From assembly GCA_963669155.1 (NCBI GenBank), contig OZ022583.1, positions 16,280,035 through 16,344,034 of the forward strand: 64,000 nucleotides of DNA, read 5' to 3'. Each line of letters begins with the position of its first letter. The stretch's first letter is position 1. This DNA is from Arbacia lixula (lineage: Eukaryota > Echinodermata > Echinoidea > Arbacioida > Arbaciidae). This document shows positions 13,745 through 26,688 of the stretch, in pieces. The notes beneath the pieces were generated by a model that had not been told where the DNA came from, did no database searches, and worked only from the letters and a program-made list of their open reading frames with translations. The translations under genes were made by a program, and so were the position numbers.

Positions 13745-13830
13745 CTTTCGTTCACCCTCCCTCCTTCTCTCTCTCTCTCTCTCTGTCTCTCTCCCTCTCT
13801 TGTGCTTTCTCCCTCATTTCTTCCTCTTCC
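13745..13830. repeat. Pyrimidine-rich (CT)n tract
   Basis: Imperfect CTCTCT/CCCTCT simple repeat on the plus strand. Confidence 0.85.
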
Positions 13831-14085
13831 TCTCTTGCAATGTTATGTAGAATAAATGGTGAATTAACCATCATTTCCCTAAATCAGCACTAGCCAAAAA
13901 GATTTAATATCTTCAATCTTTCCTGTAGGAAATGCTGGGTACAATCTAAGAGTACCATTAACCCAAATCTGAGTGATTTGTCACTTGCTTCTTTTTGTCA
14001 AGGTAGGGCAGAGTACCACATGTATGTGTGATAAATGGACACTTAATTACCCTTATTGCAGCTAAGCAACAATGACGACAAATGC

Positions 14086-14876
14086 CCTTTTTATAGTGCG
14101 CTCAGACTTACCCCGCTTCAGAAGCGGGGTAACTTTAGCTCGGGGTAAGTCCTTTTATACTGCTTTTTTCGACCACCCATGACGGGAGCGAGACCGTACT
14201 AGTTGCCGTGGTAACGTACTGCCCCATCAGCCGTCCTTCCCACGAGCGCGCCCCATCTCAACTGTGCTTCCCGCGAGTGCAAAAATTGTATACGTGCACT
14301 CGCATGCGCACGCGCTAGCGTATAGCTCCGTGTGTTCTCGTGTGAAGTTCATCGTGTACCGATCCTCGTGTTTCACTTTTGGTTTTTGTATTACTCGACT
14401 CGCGCGAAGTTGGAGCATGAATAGCTCCTCATCGCTCTCCCACTTCTTTCCTCTCGATGTTTTATCATCTTTCGACATGCTTTACGTGCGGATTTTCCTT
14501 CTTCTTTTTTTGCTATCTCGGCTGAAAGAGAATACAGTACACGGCACACACAGAGCTAGCGTGAGGAGGCGCGAATGTTTACAGCTATAGCGTGCTTTGC
14601 GCTTGTACGTGGGTAACCCGGAAACGGAAGCGGCGTACATATACCGCACAGTCCGCACTTCCAGTTCATGGGTCACTGATTTTAGTCCGCGCTAAGTCGA
14701 GAGACCTTTTATAGTGACGTTAGCTCGGGTCTGATCCGGACCTGATGCGGGCCTGACCCTCCTCTCAGCTAGGACTAACTTTAGCTCGGGCTAAATATTT
14801 TTCGACCTTTTATAGTGAGAGTTACCCCGGATCAGGTCCGGACCTGATCCGGGGTAACTCTCACTATAAAAGGGGT
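14086..14876. mobile_element. Inverted-repeat element with palindromic subterminal regions
   Basis: The left end reads CCCTTTTTATAGTGCGCTC and the right end, read inward on the other strand, is CCCCTTTTATAGTGAGAG. Both run into TTACCCCG, giving an inverted terminal repeat of about 30 bp. The left subterminal part holds a 25-nt hairpin (14108-14132, TTACCCCGCTTC around one A). The right part holds a 68-bp perfect palindrome. GACCTTTTATAGTGA occurs at about 14702 and again at 14804, which suggests duplicated ends. The inner 500 bp is unusually CpG-rich for this window. No transposase domain is seen and no clear target duplication was found. Confidence 0.7.
14806..14873. repeat. Perfect 68-bp palindrome
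   Basis: CCTTTTATAGTGAGAGTTAC at the left is mirrored exactly by its complement at the right. The centre is GGTCC/GGACC between 14839 and 14840, with no spacer and no mismatch. It forms the right end of the element at 14086-14876. Confidence 0.95.
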
Positions 14877-16606
14877 AAAAGATCAGTTCATGCAGCCAGA
14901 CCAATCCTAAATCCAATACTAAAACCAGTGCTCGTTGCTCATAACAACATCATACTATATCCACCCAAGGGTCACCCAGCTATCGGGACATATTTTGTTT
15001 CTTCTATGAATCTAACAGCACCAAATTAATTCTTGAGCTACAATGTACAACAATAACATCAAATTTCTCCATTCATAAAAGTGATAATCCATGAATTTTT
15101 ATCAAAACTTTCACCTGTCACTGGTACTGGGATGGGTTCCATGATGTGAAATCAACCCTGCATGTATTCCTACATCTAGCCATAACATCCACACCTTAAC
15201 AACGCAGTACAAGCTACAGAGCGGTCATAAACGCATGGAGAGAGCAATCAAGCGTACCATTAGCAACGACTTGTTAAGAGCCAATCAGGCCCTTAATGTC
15301 ACGTAATAGAGGCTTAGGTGCTAATTGCAGCCAGCTCCATTGACCATTCATAGGCAATGAAAAGACAAGTGAATCATTTGGCAAATTGGTTTACATGAAC
15401 GACAAATCAACTTATTCTTAATGGCATTCCTCTTACTTAACAGGTCAATTTATTACCTGTAACTCATTATGTGTATGTGCCAGTGGACAGTGTTTGCACA
15501 TATGAAGCGTAGATAACATTTTGTTTGGCAAAGGAGGAGTTAATATGCTAAGAAGTAATTGCTTGTTTCCCATGGTAGCATCTTCAGACCACATTACTTT
15601 CTAAAGTACCTACTGAACTTTGTTGTCATACATGTATCAATTCACATCTTTAGAAAACTCAGCTCAAAAGTGCTATTCAACTCAGATAATATTATCAAGG
15701 CCAACTGCTTGTATTGGTAACAACAAGTTTCTCCATTCTAGAAATTGATGTCAAAACTTTCCTGGCATATATATGAAGTTAACACTTTAATATCAAGCAA
15801 TGTGCTTTTGTTTTGACCGATTTCCTACATAAAGGGATGTTCTTGGATCTCTGCTGGTAAAATGTTAAGATCAAATGAGAAATGATATTATGCTCAAAAT
15901 AAATCAGTACATGTATGTTTGTAACATCCTACAAGTTTATTGAGCATTGTGTACATATCATGAATTAAATGACAGAGCAAAACAAATCATTCAATTTCAA
16001 TCATTTTTTTAAAAGATATTATTACACTATAGACTTCTCATAGGTTACCATTATGCTACCTAAACACATGTACAAATATGCAGAGGGGAAGGATTCAGTC
16101 TCTCTCTTCCTCTCCTATTCCCCCAAAAAATAAATACCACTGTCAGAGAGTTCAGAAAGTCAAGAAATGTCAAGAAGCTCTCCAGGACCTACTATTGGAA
16201 GAAGGGTGATTTAGGCTGATTGAGGGCGCAGAGAGGTACCCCCCATGGGTGAAAAGCGATCACACTTTGGCCCCTTTCAGTGAGCTCCTGAAGGGAATGG
16301 TAGGGACCTGAGAGAATAGGAGTCCAGAAATAGTTAGACAGTCGCTTGGAAAAATAAACACATCTCATGGTCTTGGCCTTATGGAATCTGAATTGAAGCT
16401 GCAGCACTGATATCCCACTGGTCTCTCAGAAGACAGTGGAATTGTTACCTTGAAAGGCACTAATCACTATTCACTTGTTGTCATACACCAGTGTTTCCAC
16501 ACATTAATTGGATATGAAAAAATGTCTACTACAGATAATATCTCTTAAAATAGTTGAACTAGGATTGGCTCAGATCTTGTCATGTGATTAAAAAAATTCC
16601 ACATTA
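14877..16606. other. No gene recognised
   Basis: Sequence of about 1.7 kb without recognisable genes or repeats. Open frames here are short and unremarkable. Confidence 0.5.
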
Positions 16607-17114
16607 GGGGCGTCTTCTTTAGCTCGAACTGGGCAAAATAGCGAGCTTGTTCTGATCGGGTTAGCTAGCCAGATCACGAAATATTTGCATCTTCATTAGC
16701 CAGATCAGGCTAAATAGTGAGCTATTTGGTCAAGAAAATTTCCCAAGAAATTCTTGGGCTAGATGGAGCTAGCTCGAGCTAGTTCGCGAAATAGCTCGAG
16801 CTAGTTCGGAGCGTCTTCATTAGCCTGAAAATTTCTCGATCCTGGCATGCATCAGCGCCCACGAGGCATTGTTTACATAATAGGTTTTTAAACGTGCGTG
16901 AATGCGAGCTCACAACCGAAGTCATGCGGTCATGGCCTATTCCTGCCGCACACTGCTGGTATGTGCGAAACTCGGGATAATTTATGCAATCCGAGCTCGA
17001 GCTTACGTATCCCGAGTTTCAAGCTAATGAGGACGCGATTGCAACTTCAGGCTAGTTCCCCGGATCAGAAAAATAGCTCGCTATTTCGTCTGATCGGGCT
17101 AATGAAGACGCACC
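16607..17114. mobile_element. GCTAGC-rich inverted-repeat MITE, full copy
   Basis: The ends GGGGCGTCTTCTTTAGCTCGA and, on the opposite strand, GGTGCGTCTTCATTAGCCCGA form inverted repeats of about 38 bp that continue into AAATAGCGAGCT. The 508-bp body is dense in GAGCTAGCTCGAGCTAG-type self-complementary words. A second, truncated copy is at 4996-5275. No coding capacity is recognised and the target duplication is not clear. Confidence 0.8.
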
Positions 17115-17430
17115 TCATGAAGAAGAATGGATAAGGCGTGATGTCATACCTCCGTTTATTTTTTCCCACACCAATATTCTGATGTCACAAACCAGCATGT
17201 AAGTCACCAATATCGATCTGAAGCAGGCTCTTTCAAACTTTGAACATGGCCAAAGTTTAAAATGGCTAGTGCTGTCTGTCTTTGTCTATATACATCTGTA
17301 AAACACCTAAAAGAAAAAGAATAGTCTAATAAAAGTATGTTTTGGGTTCTATGTTTTGGGTTCTCAGACAGAATTGTTACATGGTGCAGAGGAAGTGGCT
17401 TTAAAGACAGCTTCTTCCGTTTCCCTTGAG

Positions 17431-17433
<3 letters not shown>

Positions 17434-17486
<53 letters not shown>
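17434..17486. repeat. (CT)n microsatellite
   Basis: About 26 uninterrupted CT units on the plus strand. Open frames across it encode only Leu/Ser or Arg/Glu alternations. Confidence 0.95.
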
Positions 17487-17490
<4 letters not shown>

Positions 17491-18218
17491 ACCCAATATG
17501 AATTCACAATCATTACCTATGACTCTAGAGGGAGCTGTGTAAAAACAACAACTAGAGCATCTTGATCAAGTGACAAATAATTTGTGGAATATCAATTTAA
17601 AATGTGTTTTATCTTACACATGTGTTGATCTGGTTTGAAGCATTGGCAGGGCAGGAACAGAGAGGGCAGTGTTTCCCTATGCATGTGACAAATTATTGAG
17701 TGACAAGGATTGGATCAGGGTGAAGTGCATGCAAACAAGACTGACACGAGTAAATATATGTCAAGACTCTCCTTGGCTTGCTTTGAGTTCAAGAGGTTTG
17801 TTCAAGATCCTCCCTTTTCATTGCTTGACAACTCATATACAGTATATGTCACAAGCAGATTGATGGATAAATTTATACTTCAAACATATTGTTGTAGTAA
17901 TAAATGAACTGTATGGTTTAAAATAATGTGTTCATGCCAAATATTCAATAATGCAATACTTGCTCATATAAAATATTAAATGTTTGATGTTAATGTTAAT
18001 GGCTCCACGAGTCTGGGCTGATTGCAAATTTCACAAAGAAAACCTAAAGACATTGACCTAAAAAAGCTTCAAAGAGTTCAAAGCTTCAAATGGTTGAAGG
18101 TAAGGGAGTCTATGCACCCAGATTTCTTTGAGAAATGATAATAAATTAATTGCTTGTCTGACTTTCAGAGTTGCGGTTTGAGAAGAATGTCAATGAAATT
18201 TTACAAGTGCAAAATGCA
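17487..18218. other. No gene recognised
   Basis: No coding region or repeat recognised. Confidence 0.5.
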
Positions 18219-18434
18219 CACTGCAACTCATAGGAATTGGCATAGGGAAAGGGAAGAAAGGGAAGGAGCTGCAATTTTGAAACGTGGTATATTTTGTCCA
18301 GTTCAGCATGAAACACGATGCATTAGCCTAAAAAGCCTGTTTCATGCTGAACTGGACAAAATATACCGCGGTTTAAAACTGAGGCCCCTTCCCTTTCTTC
18401 CCTTTCCCTTTGCCAATTCCTTTGAGCTGTAGTG
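18219..18434. mobile_element. Palindromic TA-MITE, copy 1
   Basis: Member of the nine-copy family that runs from CACTACAGCTCAAAGGAATT to its complement. The left end is diverged (CACTGCAACTCATAGG). The two arms of about 100 bp share GGAATTGGCATAGGGAAAGG and GTTCAGCATGAAAC and meet at a short AGCCTAAAAAG loop. The right border is followed by TA and the left is preceded by CA. Confidence 0.9.
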
Positions 18435-18818
18435 TACATATATTCTCCACTATCCCTGCAGTTTGCTCAGCGCTATGAACTTCATTGATGCCATGTAATA
18501 TATGAACCTCTTTTTACAAAATAACATCAACAAATAAACATATCTCAAATTTTTATTCTTCAAATGATGGATCATAAATTAAAGGGTGTACTTTAGATGT
18601 TCCAATGAAAATTTATTCTTTATTGTCCCTATTGTTGTCAATTGTGTCATTAGTTATGATCATTATATGATCATATTTCATTTCACAAAGAAAATACTAT
18701 TTCCGCTGACAAGTACGCACTGAAAACCTGTTTCGCTTGAAGGATTTACATAGATCTGTTAATGACCTAAAATAAATCATGGCTTTCATAGGACTGTGAA
18801 TACTGTTGACTTCCTTCT

Positions 18819-18819
<1 letters not shown>
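18435..18819. other. No gene recognised
   Basis: No coding region or repeat recognised. Confidence 0.5.
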
Positions 18820-18867
<48 letters not shown>

Positions 18868-18962
18868 CTTTTTTTTCCATCTCTCTCTCTCTTTCTCTCT
18901 TTCTTTCTCTCTGTCTCTCTCTGTCTCTCTCTGTCTCTCTCTCTCTCTCTCTCTTTCTCTCT
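18820..18962. repeat. (CT)n simple repeat, interrupted
   Basis: CT dinucleotide array with TTTCT and GTCTCT interruptions and a T run near 18871. Confidence 0.95.
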
Positions 18963-19106
18963 ATCATTGTAATGACATTTTCACTCATGCATCTGGCTAA
19001 AAGAGAGAGCCCCTCCATTTATCACGACATATTAACAGTGTCTTTAGAATACTAATCTGCCACATATTGACCCATTTTTAACAGTAGCATAAACTTCCTC
19101 AACTAC

Positions 19107-19300
19107 TGACAGAGACAATATGATTATAAATGTAGACTATGGTTGGTGCGTTTCAAACATAAACAGGGAGAGTTTTATTACTTTTCCTGAAAAAGTTGTG
19201 AAGCTATGACTGTGAGATTTCATACACTTAATCGTTAGTGTATACTGCTGATTCCTGCTGAGTTTCATGACTTTTGCAAATGGGACACCCTGTCTTCAAA
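19107..19300. mobile_element. TTAA-type MITE, family B partial copy
   Basis: Matches the right half of 21357-21821, including GACTATGGTTGGTGCGTTTC, CTTTTCCTGAAAA, GAGATTTCATA and the terminal GGGACACCCTGTCTT. The left half is missing and the terminal TTAA has become CAAA. Confidence 0.8.
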
Positions 19301-20942
19301 GCTGGAATAGTATGATTATAAACTGTGCCAGGGTCTGAATTCAGACATCTTGCGGGTATGGAAGAACAATTTATTATAGAGGGAGTACACTGAAAAGAAG
19401 CAAAAAGAAGTTGCTACAGGCAGCAACATTTGTGTCCTTTTATTGATTTGTTCCTTTTTCATTTCAATGGGTTTCTATGCTGTGCCCTTTTATCTTAAGC
19501 CTCTTGTTAAGACCTATGTCGGCAAACAGGATTGCACAAATACTACCAACCCTCATAATGAGCTGCTGTTTGAGTTGGCGAGTTGTCTTCAAAACTTACT
19601 CCACCCCACAAAAGGGTGCACTTCAGTTTCATAAGCAAATAGTACAACATGTTATCTGTGCTATCTTCCTGGCTGTACAGTATGGACATTGTTCTCTGGA
19701 CATTCTTAGTTTGTATGTCTTTCTCTCTCTCTCTCTTCATTCCTCCTAGTCCTACCCTACTGCCTTCCCACTTTCCCTCCCTCTTTCCTCCCACCTTTGG
19801 CTGGGTCTATATCTTTACAGATATCAAAGTTAATCTGCAGCAACTATGACATTAAATCATGACATTAGAAAGTTTTAAATCGACACCACTGTCACCGTGA
19901 CCGCCATGTGAAAGTGTTCATTTGAATCTCACACACTCTCATACATCGTACCCACATCAGCAATGCAATTTCATATCCTGAAATCTCCTTCCACAAAGAA
20001 ATTCACTACAAGTCCATGTACATGTGTCATAATAATGTGTACAAACCTCTGCCTTGTCCCAAATTGGCTTGAAAATAGCAAGACTCCTTTCATAATGGGT
20101 TTCATCCCTGTCATGATCTCCTTCATACTCTCCGCAATCTTCCTCATCATCACTAATGACTTCCTCTCTGTCATTGCGTTCCATTGTGATGACATCCAAG
20201 GTCTTCAGGCCACTTCATGCCTTTCCAGGGTCAACGCCCTTATGCACACAGGTCATCGTCCTTCCTGCATGCCTCGGAGAAGTTTGTATCATCAGAAGAA
20301 TGACCTTCACACATTCTAGTATCAGGCGTATGAATGAAAATTCCAGTATTCCGACAGGCATCACTCTCTGATGTTCGTTGCATCATGCATTCATCCACTT
20401 TCAACTACTTTCAGCAGTCACATTCAAGGCAATACTATCCTTAATAAGTAAACATTGTCTTTCGATTTGAGTAGAGGTGATAAGTACAAGAAGCGTTTCA
20501 TTAGGAATAGCATACCTCATGCCTACACCTAATTAATTGCTGCAGTTAACTCACTGCAAAGTTAGCCACCTCCACAAAAGGCAAGACTTTCGCGGACCAC
20601 CCCATGACGCAACAGCAACATGAATCAGAATGACTAATTGATCCCATCCAATCCATTCTTAGAATACTTCAATCCCATCCCAAGAAGAACAAGACCGAGA
20701 TTCCTGACCCACAACTGTTTGACCACGTCTTTGTCCAACTCCCAAAGGAAAAAATAGGCACAGGAGCAGAGACGAGGACATATTTGTTTAGCCCCCATAG
20801 TTGATTTTAGCTTTTTGTGTTGCCCCTCATTAGGACTGCCTGTTCCTTTGGAGTTGCGGCTGTTGTTTGCAGAAAATACAAAAGAAATCATCCTGATAGA
20901 GAGCTGGCTGATATTGTTATGCAAATTATTGTGTCAGTTACA
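19301..20942. other. No gene recognised
   Basis: Contains a pyrimidine-rich patch at 19716-19800. Overlapping open frames on both strands at 19957-20371 contain no known domain, and I do not support them as genes. Confidence 0.45.
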
Positions 20943-21122
20943 AAAGAGTAATAGCCAGTTATATCCACCAAGCTATGATGCATATGTTTTAATCAATCCT
21001 TTACATGAGTAATAGCAAGTTACATCCATCAAAATATGAAGGATACGTTTTAATCAATTCTTCAAAAGAGTTATGCCAAATTATATCCATCAAACTATGG
21101 AGCCAAAGTTTTTATCCATCCT
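20943..21122. repeat. Degenerate tandem repeat, about 60-bp unit, three copies
   Basis: The phrase TTATATCCACCAAGCTATG recurs as TTACATCCATCAAAATATG and TTATATCCATCAAACTATG at intervals of about 61 bp. Each is followed by TTTTAATCAAT or a diverged form. Confidence 0.75.
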
Positions 21123-21356
21123 TTAAGCTGTGATATCTCTAGTTTGACATTGTAGAAACAAGTACCAGCTGTCCATTGTATTGAGATGGACAGATGTTGC
21201 ACATTCCACTAGTCTCTCTATGCTACGGAGACAGGCCAACACGAAGGTAAAGAAAGAGTGCTCAAATCTTCTAGCACTGATCAAAAATATACAAAAGAGG
21301 TCAACAGCACGTCCATTTTTATCTTAAATTGCAATGATACATGGCTCATTCAAGCC

Positions 21357-21821
21357 TTAAAGACAGGGTGTCCCTTTTATAGGTCAGATATAAAATTATG
21401 TAAAAAAAAAAAAACACGGAAAATGGAAGAAAAATGCTGTATCAGAACTGCCTTTCCAATAATAGAACTGTAAAGTGACTTTAAGTGAACATTAAGAGAT
21501 CACTAGATTTTTAGGTTTTGGAAAGGTCGTTCGTAACCTATAGCCTAGAGACAGCTGTGCGCTATGGTCCGTATCAGTCTGCTCCACAGTGCATGTGTTC
21601 AACGAGAGAAATTCCACATCGTGCGCTGACAGGGACAATATGCTAATGAATGCAGACTATGGTTGGTGCGTTTCAAATGTTAACGAGGATAGTTTTTGTC
21701 TTTTCCTGAAAATGTTTGTGAAGCTCTGCTTGTGAGATTTCATAATTGTTATTGTTAGGGTATACTGCCCATTCCTGCCAAGTTTCATGACTTTGGACTG
21801 AATGGGACACCCTGTCTTTAA
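21357..21821. mobile_element. TTAA-flanked MITE, family B full copy
   Basis: 465 bp including flanking TTAA at both ends, with perfect inner inverted repeats AGACAGGGTGTCCC and GGGACACCCTGTCT. The interior shares CCTAGAGAC, CTTTTCCTGAAAA, GTGAGATTTCATA and GTTTCATGACTTT with copies at 19107, 35976 and 49564. The short open frame at 21258-21473 crosses its left border and is not a gene. Confidence 0.85.
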
Positions 21822-22712
21822 CACAGTTCTACTAAAATGTTAAGACTGCCAGAGAGAGAACAAGAGATGCAGAACCAAACCAGACATGCCAAGCTTACAA
21901 AGAGATAAATCATGTCAGTGCTTTTGTGCGATATTTTGAAATCATTTCACCACTAACGAGGCCAAGTCATTAATAATCTAATGTTTCACTTTTTTTAGTG
22001 AAGTTTTGGAAGAATGACTCCATACAGCACAGTTCACTATGGATTATAGAAGACAGCCCCTTTAATCACTATTTCCTTTCATGGAGCAGGAATTCTGCCT
22101 GCAGCTGTTTGAATCAGTGCCATTATTTTCATCAAGAAACACACCTAAATGCCTTCACGTGTATTGCCTTCAATTCATATGAAATATGATGTCAAAAAAA
22201 GCAAATCTTTGAAAGTTAATTCTGCCTGAGGGGAAGTCAATCTCTCTGAATGTTCAATGAGTGCTACCTGTATTACAATCTATGATAAAATTATTGATAT
22301 GATACATGTGTAGCTAGGAAGATTTCATAATTATTTGATTTATATTGAAGGTTATTATGAACATTGATAGGTTCTATTCCATGAAACTGAGTCTACTTAT
22401 TCTCAAATTGCTTCAATTACGAACCTGTCATTCAAAATCTACAGTCAAAATGATGACTGATTAAATGGGTTCTTCCAAGCAATTATCTGACATGAATGTC
22501 ACTGCAAAAATATGGCAGTAACTAAGAGGAAGCAACATACTAAATAATTTAATTTAGAGGTAAATCACTAAATTGCATGCAGACAATACCTTTTTTTATG
22601 CAGATTTGTGCATCTGTACCTAACAAAGAGTGATTATATTAACTTGTCAACGGAGAATCTCTCAAAAATTACCTTGACTGATTCAAATTGTACGAGTTAC
22701 TGGAGTGAAAAT
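21822..22712. other. No gene recognised
   Basis: AT-rich sequence without recognisable features. Confidence 0.5.
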
Positions 22713-22769
22713 ATGGTGTCGGACGTACACTGTGTCGGACGTACATTCAAAGTGTACGTCCAACACCAT
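22713..22769. repeat. 19-bp inverted repeat with 19-bp spacer
   Basis: ATGGTGTCGGACGTACACT at 22713-22731 pairs with AGTGTACGTCCAACACCAT at 22751-22769 with one mismatch. The spacer repeats the core GTGTCGGACGTACA in direct orientation, and a fourth related word (GGTGTCGGACATACA) lies near 22907. Confidence 0.85.
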
Positions 22770-25700
22770 GATATCTCAGTTTTGACAAACCATACAAGTG
22801 ACCTTTGATAATGATTACATTGCCTATGACAAATGTACATTGCATCCTACGTGATATGTTTTATCCCCCTTTAGATTAATGTAGATGTTAAAAAATGTAT
22901 AATTACGGTGTCGGACATACAATACCGAAGTGGTCGAGCATTGGAAAACTATAATGAAAAAACTAAAAGACTGGGAGTTTCCTTTTATAAATGATTGAAA
23001 AGTGTACCTGTAAACCTTACTTGCAAGATACAAGTGTTGTATAGTTTGTGAATTCTTCAGTAGAGAAAACAAAAATGTATTTTGAATGATTTTTAATTGA
23101 AAATGAGAGGAAAATTAGCCTCTGACTTCAATACCCACGATTCTTAGAATACGTATAACAGATTGATATCAAGAAAATCCCATGAAAGTATAGTCTATAA
23201 TGATTGATATGGGATATAACTTGCAATGATTTGACGATTTTGAAATTTTGATGTCTAGGTTTACTATTTTACGGAATTGCTCTTGAGGGGGGGATTCACC
23301 ATGACTAGCAGTTCTGTGTACATGTAAATCCAACTTTGATCCATCATATCTTCTGATGCTTTTGTGTCTTTAATTTGATTTGATTTGATGGATTCAAATC
23401 TATTTGATAGACATGCACAGGGAGTCAAGAGCCTTAATCATGAGACACTTTTTTTTTTTAAATACATAACAAGTTTAGATTCTTGCCCAAGGAAGATTTC
23501 ATACTGTGTTAGCGCCATCTACTGTCTGAAACCTTTTATACATGTACACTGTACACTATATCGAGTAAACAACCTCTAAACACTGCAAGATTAGGAAGAA
23601 ACTGAGACATGGAATGCAAGTGTATGGCATTACAACATCATTTTGCATGCATTCAGGCCGTTTTTAGTACTACTTTGTACATTTATTTTAACCCCTATCC
23701 TTAGGTGAGTTTCCCCCAGAACTCTGGAGAGGGGAAGCTTGCACTGAGCAACTATGCATTACTGTGCATGTACTGTGCTTGCTGTACATCCACACTACAG
23801 CGTGAGTGAGATTGATCGGTATTAAAAAATCATTACCTGATCACCATTATTACCAAGTAGGAGAGGTTCATGTGTACTTCTATGGAGGTATGATGCATGA
23901 TTGTACAATCACAATGGAGATTGGCTTGTCAAGTATCAAAACCCACCTCCTACGGAGAGTTGGGATAGCCCAATCTTGAGATGTCGCGATCTCCCGTCGT
24001 CCTCCTTACTTACGTACTAAGTAATTGGGCATTAACCTCACCCGACATGCCACAACATACCCAATACACGCAAACCATCCAACATAGTCCACGCCACCAT
24101 CTACTCAGGGATGGAATGAAGGGCTTGCGTGACCTCCGCACACTATCACGTCCTACCTGGAGAAATGTGATCCCGGGAAGAAATTCAAACTTGAAGTCAC
24201 TCAACAGGTTTTGGGAGTAAGAGGGGCGCACACACGAGGGGCCACATGGGGTCGTGTGTATACCCTGCTGGGGTGGGAGGGGTACTAGTGGTGGTGGTAC
24301 TGTAGCTCAATGTGACATGGGTGACAGGGGCCATGTACATGTACAGCCATTGAAGTCACATGGGAGTATTTTGGTTGGGAGACCAAATGGTCTTTAGCAT
24401 GGCTGGCAATTATCATATCTAGTCATTTGTATGATTTTGTATTTGGTATGTTATCATGGTGGCCATTATACACTGTAGGCCAATAGACCTCAACCAAATC
24501 TATGAAATAAGTGGAACACACATTTTGTATTATGGCATTTCACTCCATCTTCAAACCTTAATAAACAAGTACTTTGTACTCTATATTATCATTTTTTTAT
24601 CAATGGTAAAATCTTGATTTCCTCATGGTATGAAAGAAAGGCAAATTCAGTAATAAGCTTGTTCAAATTAGGACACTGCCGCACTTGATCCTGTATTTTT
24701 TATGTTTATGACACAAAATCCTTCTTCTTTGACAGTGTGTAATTGCAGTGGCCTGTTTATGTCTATACTAAGTGGGCAAAAACATCAGGAACTTCATTTC
24801 TAAGATTCCTACTCCTTATAGTTTTTCATCTCATCTTCCGTTTCACTTTTCCCACAAGTTGTTTACAGTCATGTGATTCAAACATGATGACTAACTTATG
24901 CTCTCAGTGGACTGTTTTGGTATACCCCTAGGGGACAAGGATGCATGAAAAATGTGGTATTGATTCCATCATTCCGACTGCATGTACGTGTGTAATATTT
25001 CACATGTGAGTATTGCAACATAATGCAGATATTCTTTCATATGCACAAACAATCTTGAAGCTCTCCTTTTCTTTTTAAAGTTGGTATGGGAAACAGTTGA
25101 CCTTTCATTCACAATCCTTATCTAATTTAACAATAGGCATGATTTAGAATAGATCATATGATTTCCTGACCAACATATTACATATTTGTAAAATTGTAAT
25201 ATCAAAAGATATAACATATACTAGTAAATTCCAAAAGTAAAAATATCATCAAATATTATCAAGGATTATTACAAGAATAATATTGATGAAATGTCATGAA
25301 ACCTGCTTCTAAAAATATGAAAGCCTTGACTATATGATGTATAAATTTCAGCTTAATTTAGGTTGTAACTTTGTTAAAATCATTTTGAAGATATCTTTCA
25401 ACGTAGTATACATGTATGTACAATATGACTTAAAGAGAAGGCTGGAGAAAGCTAGAGACAGGGGGTTGTGGGATAACATGATCGCCAAAGTCAATCTAAG
25501 CTGCACCTGCACATAATAGAATATGTACAATGTATGTATGTCCAAGTCTACATAAAGCCAAGAACATGAAGCTGTTGAGATGGTGAGCTGTTGCAGTATT
25601 TGGACAGTGTCTCTCATCACATTCTTTCCATACAGACAGTAAGTTGTTATTGTTAGATTAGAGACTTGTTGCAACATAAAGTTCAAAAACATGCCAGTGA

Positions 25701-26045
25701 AAGATAACATCTCACCCACGATTCCAAAGGCCATCCCATAAACCCGGAAAAAGGGCAGGGGAGTGTGCTCTTCTAATGCACATTTTTTCACCACTTTATT
25801 ATAAAGATAACAAGAAAGGGGGACAGAAACACAATGTTATCAGCTGCTGTGACATCTGGTGACTGGAAATTACTCAATAAAAAATTGAGATCATATATTT
25901 TCTTTTATAAGAATAAATGATAACAATGGACCATTCCTCTCCAATACTGCAAAGTAGAATCTTTTTGCATTGAAATCTTTCTGGTTTCTTGTTTGGCACT
26001 ACTACCTACACTAATGTCTTCAACAGGGCAATAGTATCGGTTTCA
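22770..26045. other. No gene recognised
   Basis: AT-rich. The longest non-repetitive open frame is 25348-25794 (minus, 148 codons), with no recognisable domain and AT-driven composition. A frame pair at 23981-24231 is likewise unrecognised. Confidence 0.45.
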
Positions 26046-26167
26046 GTAGAAGTAGTAGTACATATAGGAGTAATAGAAATAGTAGAAGTAGTAGTAGTAG
26101 TAGTAGTAGTAATACTAATAGCAATAATAGCAAAAATAATAGTAGTAGTGGAATTAGCAGCAGCAGC

Positions 26168-26213
<46 letters not shown>

Positions 26214-26299
26214 ATAGTAGTAGTAGTACTAATAGTAGTAATAGTAGTAGTAGTAGTAGGAGTAATAATAATAACAGTAATAGTAATGTAGTAGTAGTA

Positions 26300-26353
<54 letters not shown>

Positions 26354-26451
26354 ATAGTAGTGGTTATAATAATTGTAATAATAGTAGTAGTAGTGACAGT
26401 AGTGGTTGAAATTGCGTAGTAGTAGTAGAAGTAGTGGTAGTAATAGAAGTA

Positions 26452-26511
<60 letters not shown>

Positions 26512-26609
26512 ATAGTAGTGGTTATAATAATTGTAATAATAGTAGTAGTAGTGAAAGTAGTGGTTGAAATTGCGTAGTAGTAGTAGAAGTAGTGGTAGTA
26601 ATAGAAGTA

Positions 26610-26688
<79 letters not shown>

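Noticed and set aside
25348-25794. 148-codon minus-strand frame
   Set aside because: No recognisable domain and AT-driven composition; probably chance. A protein search would decide.
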